Notes under the pieces: generated by a model | What the model was told of the DNA's origin: nothing | Database searches by the model: none | What the model saw: only the letters and a program-made list of their open reading frames with translations | Part shown: positions 58,370 to 64,000 of the stretch, piece by piece | Position numbering within the stretch: position 1 is the stretch's first letter | Layout of the letters: every line of letters starts with the position of its first letter | Translations under genes and position numbers: made by a program | Assembly (NCBI RefSeq): GCF_003201195.1 | Contig: NZ_QICQ01000004.1 | Coordinates: forward strand, 49,156-113,155 | Direction: 5' to 3' | Source: Nitrosomonas eutropha | GTDB lineage: Bacteria; Pseudomonadota; Gammaproteobacteria; Burkholderiales; Nitrosomonadaceae | DNA length: 64,000 nt

Positions 58370-59761
58370 TTAGTGTTTTAGTTCAATGTTGCTGTTCCGG
58401 GAGGAAGAGGTTTCCGATAAAGGCTGCGGATCCAGTACGGCCACAGTCAGCGAATCATCTATCAGATATTTCTCAGCGACATTCCTGACCTGCTCTGCCG
58501 TAACTGCCTGTAGTCGTTCCAGAATGATATCTGCATCTCGGTGGGACAGTCCGATGCTTTCCAGTCTGCCAATCTGCATCGCCTGCGCAAAAGTGGAGTC
58601 AAGTTGATAAGTACGGCTTGCCACTACTTGTGCCTTGACGCGAGCAAGTTCTTCCTGGGTGATTCCGGACTGTATAATTTTGTCAATTTCAGTACGAATC
58701 GACTGTTCCAGTTCATCTGCTGTTCTGCCTTCACTGGGAGTCCCATCAATATAAAAAGTACCAGGGCCACGCTCAATAGCGCTATAGCCGGCATCAGCCG
58801 AGATGGCAACGCGTGTTTCACGTACCAGGGCTTTGTTAAGTCTTGCTGCGGCGTTGCCATCCAGTACTTCAGCCAGAATGGTCAGTGCGTAGGGCTCCCA
58901 GTCATTTTTGGGATCTTTGAGTACAGGAACTTTGTATCCCATGATCAGATGCGGGAGTTTTGCAGGTGCCTTTACTACCAGTCGCTTGATTCCTATTTGA
59001 GGCGGTTCAATTTGTGGCTTGCGTTCGGACAGAGATGGAATTTTACCGGCGCTGAATCTTCCGTAATATTTTTTTGCCAGTGCGAGTACGCTTTCCGGAT
59101 CAACGTCACCTACCACTACCAGTACCGCATTATTGGGCGCATACCAGCGCTTATACCAATCCTGGGCATCACTTACCTGCATATGCTCCAGATCATTCAT
59201 CCAGCCAATAATAGGGCGACGATAGGGATGTGCCTGAAAGGCTGTCGCCATTAGTTTTTCGTACAGTAACGCGTGTGCCTGATCATCCGTGCGCAGCCTT
59301 CTTTCTTCCATTACAACCTGTATTTCCTTGGCAAATTCTTCTTGTGTCAGCCGCAGATTGTGCATGCGGTCGGATTCAAGTTCCATTGCCATTGGCAAGT
59401 GGCGCTGGTGCAGCTGCTGATAATAAGCAGTGTAGTCACTACTGGTAAAAGCATTTTCCTTACCGCCAACGGCTGCAATTCTTCTGGAAAATTCTCCGGT
59501 AGGCACACTGTCAGTTCCCTTGAACATCATGTGTTCCAGTGCATGTGCCACGCCGGTTGTCCCGTTGACTTCATCCATACTGCCGGCCTTGTACCAGACC
59601 TGCTGAATGACCACTGGCGAACGATGATCTTCCTTGATAACCAGTTTAAGGCCATTATCAAGCAGATATTCGTGTGGATTGGCTGAAGCTGGTAGTGGCG
59701 ATACCAATAATGTAACGCAAAGAAAAATAATGAGACGACTGGGGCAAAAACTGATTTTCAT
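58370..59761 (-). CDS. M16 family zinc peptidase (pitrilysin/insulinase-like)
   Basis: Periplasmic or membrane-attached M16 peptidase of 463 aa with signal peptide (about 1-27, ending ASA). The inverted zinc motif HxxEH is present as His73, Glu76, His77 in VAHALEHMMFKGT, with a downstream conserved Glu in the M16 third-ligand region, so this is the catalytically competent half. The C-terminal inactive-like half begins near residue 190. In many betaproteobacteria a second, zinc-free M16 gene accompanies such a gene next to ftsY; here only one is present, directly divergent from ftsY. Confidence 0.9.
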   Translation of the reverse strand: MKISFCPSRLIIFLCVTLLVSPLPASANPHEYLLDNGLKLVIKEDHRSPVVIQQVWYKAGSMDEVNGTTGVAHALEHMMFKGTDSVPTGEFSRRIAAVGGKENAFTSSDYTAYYQQLHQRHLPMAMELESDRMHNLRLTQEEFAKEIQVVMEERRLRTDDQAHALLYEKLMATAFQAHPYRRPIIGWMNDLEHMQVSDAQDWYKRWYAPNNAVLVVVGDVDPESVLALAKKYYGRFSAGKIPSLSERKPQIEPPQIGIKRLVVKAPAKLPHLIMGYKVPVLKDPKNDWEPYALTILAEVLDGNAAARLNKALVRETRVAISADAGYSAIERGPGTFYIDGTPSEGRTADELEQSIRTEIDKIIQSGITQEELARVKAQVVASRTYQLDSTFAQAMQIGRLESIGLSHRDADIILERLQAVTAEQVRNVAEKYLIDDSLTVAVLDPQPLSETSSSRNSNIELKH

Positions 59762-59866
59762 ATTGTGCTGAAAGTTGAACTGGCCTGGGGCGGATGACTG
59801 ACATTACCTCGGCAATTGGTTGATGGTATGATGTTTGTTTCCCCGAAACAGAAACAGCCTACCAGA

Positions 59867-60865
59867 ATGTTTAGCATTTTTAAATCCAAAAAGAACTCTG
59901 ACGAAAAAAATCCTGCTCGGATTGAAGTCGAGTCAGTCAGTTTCGCCGATAAGATCAGGCAGGGCCTGACACGCACACGACAGCAGTTTGGCAAGCAGTT
60001 GTCCGGGTTGTTTGGGGGCAGGAAAATCGATGAAGATCTGTATGAGGAACTTGAGACCGCTTTATTGACAGCAGATACTGGAATCCAGGCGACAAACCGG
60101 TTGCTGGAATCACTGCGTACCCGCGTTAAGCGTGATGCACTGGACGATTCAAAACAACTTAAAACAGCCTTACAGGATGCACTGACTGAACTACTGCAGC
60201 CGTTGGAGCGACCACTGGTTACAACTGGGCATAAACCCTTCGTGATCATGATTGCTGGCGTAAACGGTGTTGGTAAAACTACCACCATCGGTAAGCTTGC
60301 TCATTATTTCCAGTCACAGGGACATTCGGTGTTGCTGGCGGCTGGCGATACTTTTCGCGCGGCAGCACAGGAGCAACTTAAAATATGGGGCGAGCGCAAC
60401 CAGATCACAGTTATTTCCCAGGAAAGTGATCCGGGCAAAAAAGGTGATCCGGCCGCTGTGATTTTCGATGCAGTCAATGCAGCTATTGCAAGAAAAATAG
60501 ATATCGTTCTGGCCGATACCGCTGGGCGCCTAACTACCCAGCTCCATTTGATGGAAGAAATCAAGAAAATCAAGCGCGTCGTTGCCAAAGCCATACCTGA
60601 TGCACCGCACGAGGTACTGCTGGTGCTGGATGCGAATACTGGTCAAAACGCTGTCAGTCAGTTAAAGGCCTTCAATGATGCTCTGGGTGTTACTGGATTG
60701 GTCATGACTAAGCTGGATGGAACTGCCAAGGGCGGAGTAATTGCTGCCATTGCTGCACAATTTGTCGATAATCCGCTCGCCCTACGTTTTATAGGGATGG
60801 GGGAAGGGCTGGATGATTTAAGGCCTTTCAATGCCCGGGAATTTGCAGAAGCACTGTTCGATTAA
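59867..60865 (+). CDS. ftsY: Signal recognition particle receptor FtsY
   Basis: SRP receptor GTPase that docks ribosome-nascent chains at the Sec translocon. The product is 332 aa from 59867 (MFSIFKSKKNSDEK, like other FtsY N termini). Upstream in-frame ATGs at 59828/59831 or a TTG at 59816 would add up to 17 residues; no start has a strong RBS. N domain: LFGGRKIDEDLYEELETALLTADTG. G domain: G1 GVNGVGKTTTIGKLA, DTFRAAAQEQL, G3 DTAGRL, G4 TKLDGTAKGG and the C-terminal GMGEGLDDLRPF. The A domain is short. It begins the ftsY-ftsE-ftsX operon. Confidence 0.95.
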   Translation: MFSIFKSKKNSDEKNPARIEVESVSFADKIRQGLTRTRQQFGKQLSGLFGGRKIDEDLYEELETALLTADTGIQATNRLLESLRTRVKRDALDDSKQLKTALQDALTELLQPLERPLVTTGHKPFVIMIAGVNGVGKTTTIGKLAHYFQSQGHSVLLAAGDTFRAAAQEQLKIWGERNQITVISQESDPGKKGDPAAVIFDAVNAAIARKIDIVLADTAGRLTTQLHLMEEIKKIKRVVAKAIPDAPHEVLLVLDANTGQNAVSQLKAFNDALGVTGLVMTKLDGTAKGGVIAAIAAQFVDNPLALRFIGMGEGLDDLRPFNAREFAEALFD

Positions 60866-60891
60866 TCCTCTGTTTTGTTTGAGTGTCTGGT

Positions 60892-61554
60892 ATGGCTGCA
60901 ATGATCAACTTCAACAATGTCAGCAAGTTTTATCCAGGAGGGTATGAGGCACTCAAAAGTATTACCCTGTCGATTAGCCAGGGAGAGCTGATTTTCTTTT
61001 CCGGGCACTCTGGTGCTGGTAAAAGTACACTTCTGAAGTTGATGGCCGCGATAGAACGTCCAACTTCCGGGAGTATTGTGGTAGGGCAGCAAAATATTGA
61101 TTCACTCAGACGAAGTGCCATTCCTTACTTGCGCCGGAATATAGGAATGATCTTTCAGGAACAAAAAATCCTGTATGATCGTAATGTTTTTGCTAACGTC
61201 ATGTTGCCGTTGCAGGTGACGGCCTTTGATACGAGAGCTAGTGCTTCGCGTGTGCGTGCGGCGCTAGATAAAGTTGGTCTGCTGAATAAGGAGAAGGCAG
61301 ATCCAGTTACTTTGTCGGGAGGAGAAAAACAACGGCTGTGTATTGCGCGCGCTGTTGTTCATCGCCCGACCATTCTGATCGCGGATGAACCTACTGCCAA
61401 TCTTGATAGCGGTTACGCACGAGACATCATGGCTGTTTTCGAATCATTCAATCAGGTGGGCGTTACCGTTCTTATCTCGACACACGACAGAATGTTGCTT
61501 GATATGACACAACATCGTGTACTTGAGCTGCGCCACGGAAAGCTGGTCACATGA
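60892..61554 (+). CDS. ftsE: Cell division ATP-binding protein FtsE
   Basis: ABC ATPase that with FtsX activates septal murein hydrolases at division. The product is 220 aa from 60892; GTG 60883 and ATG 60901 are other possible starts, the last giving the canonical MINFNNVSKFYPGG N terminus. Walker A is SGHSGAGKSTLLKL, the Q loop is IGMIFQEQKILYDRNVF, the signature is LSGGEKQRLCIARA and Walker B is ILIADEPTANLD. It overlaps ftsX by 4 nt. Confidence 0.95.
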   Translation: MAAMINFNNVSKFYPGGYEALKSITLSISQGELIFFSGHSGAGKSTLLKLMAAIERPTSGSIVVGQQNIDSLRRSAIPYLRRNIGMIFQEQKILYDRNVFANVMLPLQVTAFDTRASASRVRAALDKVGLLNKEKADPVTLSGGEKQRLCIARAVVHRPTILIADEPTANLDSGYARDIMAVFESFNQVGVTVLISTHDRMLLDMTQHRVLELRHGKLVT

Positions 61555-62471
61555 GCAGCTGGCTGTCTCAACATGGGTATGCGCTGTTGCGTGCACTCAG
61601 ACAACTTGCGGCTGCTCCCGTTGCCAGTCTGCTGAGTATCATCGTTTTCAGTATTGTTCTGAGCTTGCCCACGGGTATTTTTATACTGCTGGAAAACTTG
61701 CGCGAGGTATCAGGGCAGGCAACAGACATGCAACAAATGACCATTATGCTGGATACGGCAGCTAGCCAGGCCGACGTTGAGCTGATCAATGCTCGGCTGG
61801 AAAAGATGCCCACAATTGAAGGTTTTCAGTTTATTTCAAAGGAAATTGCGTTACAGGAACTGAAACAGGAAAGTGGGATGGTGGAGGTGATGCATAATCT
61901 CGAACAAAATCCATTGCCTGATGCGTTTGTAATCAACCTTGGCCATATGTCTGCCAATGAAATAGAAGAAATACAAGCCATGGTACAGACCTGGCCCAGG
62001 GTAGCGCATGTATTGGTAGATACTGACTGGGCCAGAAAACTGGATGCCATGCTTGATGTAGGAAGACTGGTCGTCATTATGCTGGCATCACTGTTCGGCG
62101 CGGCGCTTGTGATCGTTATATTCAATACCATCCGTCTGCAGATATTGACGCGGCGTGACGAGATTGAGCTATCCAAACTGATTGGTGCCACAGATAGCTA
62201 TATCCGTCGACCATTTCTCTATTTTGGTGCGCTACAGGGGGTGGCGGGCGCTGTACTGGCCTGGTTGCTGCTTTATTTTGCAATCCTCAAACTGAATGAA
62301 GCTCTGTCCGAACTGGCCCGGCTATATGCCACCACATTTACGCTCAATTATCTTTCCTGGCGGGATAGTCTGATTTTACTGCTATTCTCCGGTGCACTAG
62401 GGTGGATTGGGGCGCGCTGGTCAGTTGCCCGGCATCTGTCACAAATCGATCATGAAAACTCCATCTCCTGA
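61551..62471 (+). CDS. ftsX: Cell division protein FtsX
   Basis: Membrane partner of FtsE, 306 aa. TM1 is near 22-46 (PVASLLSIIVFSIVLSLPTGIFILL). A periplasmic extracellular loop (about 48-155, with QQMTIMLDTAASQADVELI and FQFISKEIALQEL) binds murein hydrolase regulators in other bacteria. Three further TMs of the FtsX domain follow (about 165-190, 215-245, 265-290). The ATGA start overlaps the ftsE stop. Its stop lies inside the hairpin of the following terminator. Confidence 0.95.
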   Translation: MSSWLSQHGYALLRALRQLAAAPVASLLSIIVFSIVLSLPTGIFILLENLREVSGQATDMQQMTIMLDTAASQADVELINARLEKMPTIEGFQFISKEIALQELKQESGMVEVMHNLEQNPLPDAFVINLGHMSANEIEEIQAMVQTWPRVAHVLVDTDWARKLDAMLDVGRLVVIMLASLFGAALVIVIFNTIRLQILTRRDEIELSKLIGATDSYIRRPFLYFGALQGVAGAVLAWLLLYFAILKLNEALSELARLYATTFTLNYLSWRDSLILLLFSGALGWIGARWSVARHLSQIDHENSIS

Positions 62472-62492
62472 TATCTCAGGATTCAATTTTTT
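62466..62492 (+). terminator. Terminator after ftsX
   Basis: TCCTGA-TATC-TCAGGA is a perfect 6-bp stem with a 4-nt loop (62466-62481), followed by TTCAATTTTTT. The stem includes the ftsX stop codon. It ends the ftsY-ftsE-ftsX transcript before the convergent CBS gene. Confidence 0.6.
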
Positions 62493-62525
62493 ATTTCTCT
62501 GAGATGAGGATTAAACCTAAAAGTG

Positions 62526-62966
62526 TTAAATTTCCCGCGCGTCATAAATGTATTGTATAAGCTGTTGAATAACAAATTCATGTTGTGAGATGATATCTTT
62601 TACCAAGTCACCTATCGAAAGAATTCCGACAATATTTCCATCATCCAAGACGGGAAGATGGCGAACGCATATTTCAGTCATCAGTGCCATACAATCTTCA
62701 TTCGTGTAATCCAGTCCAACATAAGCTACCTGACGGGTCATAATTTCCTCTACTCGCATATCTTTTACCGATCTATTCAGTAAGCAGTATTTTCTGGAAA
62801 AATCCCGCTCAGTTAGAATACCGATTAGTTTTTTGTCTTTAACAACCAGCAGCGCACCGATGTTGTTGGTTGTCATCTTTTGCATTGCGTCGGATACGGA
62901 ATCACTCGGTCCAATAACGACAACATCGTGTCCTTTTTCCTGTAACAAAGATCTGACAGTTTTCAT
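62526..62966 (-). CDS. Tandem CBS-domain protein
   Basis: Cytosolic 146-aa protein consisting of a CBS (Bateman) pair, one at about 8-60 (VVVIGPSDSVSDAMQKMTTNNIGALLVV...LIGILTERDFS) and one at about 75-125 (VAYVGLDYTNEDCMALMTEICVRHLPVLDDGNIVGILSIGDLV). Such modules bind adenine nucleotides and regulate other proteins; no partner domain is present. The start at 62966 has a textbook GGGAGGGTTATT RBS; a longer in-frame reading to 63101 would run antisense into ispD and is rejected. It converges with ftsX and is divergent from ispD. Confidence 0.9.
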   Translation of the reverse strand: MKTVRSLLQEKGHDVVVIGPSDSVSDAMQKMTTNNIGALLVVKDKKLIGILTERDFSRKYCLLNRSVKDMRVEEIMTRQVAYVGLDYTNEDCMALMTEICVRHLPVLDDGNIVGILSIGDLVKDIISQHEFVIQQLIQYIYDAREI

Positions 62967-63033
62967 AATAACCCTCCCGTTGATAAAATAACCGTATTTG
63001 ATAATAAACAGGCCCATTTTACAGGATTCTTGC

Positions 63034-63735
63034 ATGGTTAAATTTATTGCGCTGATTACAGCTGCCGGTTCCGGTTCGCGTATGGGAGAAGACATCCCCA
63101 AACAGTACCGGCCACTAGCAGGTAAACCTATGATTTACCACGCACTGCGTACCTTGTGTGGCATTGCCCGTATTTCCACAGTCTGCATTGTGCTGGCACC
63201 TGAAGATACTGAATGGATTCGGCATAACTGGCGTGAATTTGCCGGCAAGATCCAGATATTTAACTGCGGTGGGGCAACTCGTGCGGAAAGCGTTACCAAT
63301 GGACTAAAGGCATTGCGTGCTGCAAATCATGTACAGGATCAGGATTGGATACTAGTACACGATGCAGCGCGCCCGGGATTAAGTACAACCCTGGTTGAGC
63401 GGTTGCTTGACCAGCTTGCGGATGACGAAGTCGGTGGTTTGCTGGCGGTGCCGCTGGCGGATACTTTAAAACGTGCGGATGATGCTGGTCGGGTAATTTG
63501 TACGGAACCGAGAGAGCGGCTGTGGCAGGCGCAGACTCCACAAATGTTTCGCATGAAGCTGCTGCTTGAAGCGCTGGAAAAGGCCCCAGCGGGTATCACG
63601 GATGATGCCAGTGCAGTAGAGGCATTGGGACTCTCTCCTAAGCTAGTAGTAGGAAATGCCTATAACTTCAAAGTGACTTACCCGCAGGATTTGAAGCTGG
63701 CTGAGCTGATCCTGCGAGAACGTGCCATAACCTAA
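63034..63735 (+). CDS. ispD: 2-C-methyl-D-erythritol 4-phosphate cytidylyltransferase
   Basis: Third step of the MEP isoprenoid pathway (which also feeds hopanoids): CTP + MEP to CDP-ME. The product is 233 aa. The CTP motif [29 protein letters not shown] is at the N terminus, then [28 protein letters not shown], the Thr-Leu-Lys switch DTLKRAD, and [11 protein letters not shown]. The start at 63034 is where the family begins. ispF usually follows ispD; here an IS481-type element lies 44 nt downstream instead. Confidence 0.95.
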   Translation: MVKFIALITAAGSGSRMGEDIPKQYRPLAGKPMIYHALRTLCGIARISTVCIVLAPEDTEWIRHNWREFAGKIQIFNCGGATRAESVTNGLKALRAANHVQDQDWILVHDAARPGLSTTLVERLLDQLADDEVGGLLAVPLADTLKRADDAGRVICTEPRERLWQAQTPQMFRMKLLLEALEKAPAGITDDASAVEALGLSPKLVVGNAYNFKVTYPQDLKLAELILRERAIT

Positions 63736-63778
63736 AACCGATTCTGATCTGCGTTTGACATACTGGTAAAACGGTGTG

Positions 63779-64000
63779 TCAACGGGTCTGATTACCCCTC
63801 TTCTTAGAGATGTTTAGTCCCACGGTGTGCTGGAATGGATCAAAGATAAAACGATCTGGCTCATTTTTCCAGATTTTGCAGATGTATTCATAGGGTGTTA
63901 GGCCTTTGAGAGCTTTTAGTCTTTTGGCGAAGTTATAAGCCATCACAAAGCGATGGAGATGGGCCTTCAACTGATCGTGTGAGTCGTAATAATACCGTTT
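63779..64000 (-). mobile_element. IS481-type transposase, C-terminal part (runs off right edge)
   Basis: An open frame of 73 codons plus stop on the minus strand enters from beyond base 64000. The peptide (YYYDSHDQLKAHLHRFVMAYNFAKRL, then KALKGLTPYEYICKIW) is the C-terminal end of an rve-type (DDE) integrase core as in IS481-family transposases, including the typical GLTPYEYI block. The rest of the element is outside the window. TGTGTCAACGG at 63775 may be the element's 3' terminal inverted repeat start, but the other end is needed to check. Intact or broken cannot be judged. Confidence 0.8.

Overview
This window is ordinary core chromosome of a betaproteobacterium, most likely a Nitrosomonas (ammonia oxidiser). 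The pointers are hopanoid genes (hpnH, hpnB, hpnM), the serC-pheA-hisC-tyrA run behind gyrA, a B12-independent metE next to metR, and above all a CADD/NE1434-type para-aminobenzoate synthase, whose characterised bacterial relative comes from Nitrosomonas europaea. The genus is an inference from family knowledge; no rRNA or ammonia-oxidation gene lies here.

Layout. 1-4.2 kb: Calvin/glycolysis genes on the minus strand, tkt > gapA > pgk (pgk runs off the left edge). 4.4 kb: tRNA-Ser(UGA). 4.7-7.7 kb: hopanoid genes hpnH-hpnB-hpnM. 7.7-15.8 kb: gyrA, then serine and aromatic amino acid genes serC-serA-pheA-hisC-tyrA. 15.8-17.5 kb: xerC and a DUF484 gene on the minus strand. 17.5-18 kb: a gene-poor stretch with two small reading frames and a strong plus-strand terminator. 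18-25.7 kb: a heavy-metal RND efflux operon (czcC-czcB-czcA) followed by a response regulator and sensor kinase, all minus. 25.9-31.2 kb: greB, rapZ, recG, ridA, murA. 31.3-37.7 kb: a one-carbon/folate neighbourhood (metE / metR, the pABA synthase, glyA, nrdR) ending in a broken YbdD/YjiX-type gene. 37.7-44.4 kb: surface-carbohydrate genes, including a CBS-NeuB-SAF-TIM-barrel fusion, a CMP-sugar synthetase, a Gfo/Idh oxidoreductase and an SDR. 44.6-48.8 kb: tyrS, an M23 peptidase, anmK, erpA. 49-52.4 kb: gloA, rubredoxin, thiD-thiE-hemL. 52.5-58.2 kb: mlaA, htpX, a rubredoxin-reductase-like flavoprotein, a YciI protein, a parvulin-type PPIase, alr. 58.4-62.5 kb: an M16 peptidase, then ftsY-ftsE-ftsX. 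62.5-64 kb: a CBS-domain protein, ispD, and the 3' end of an IS481-type transposase cut by the window edge.

Most of this is housekeeping. The items most worth a second look are the self-sacrificing-type pABA synthase with every expected metal, Tyr and Lys residue; the small YbdD-family gene with an in-frame TGA, apparently from a 3-nt loss; a Phe-rich 9-residue peptide in front of an orphan terminator; the four-part NeuB fusion; and an exact MetR-type palindrome just before metR. I see no CRISPR array, phage or conjugative module.
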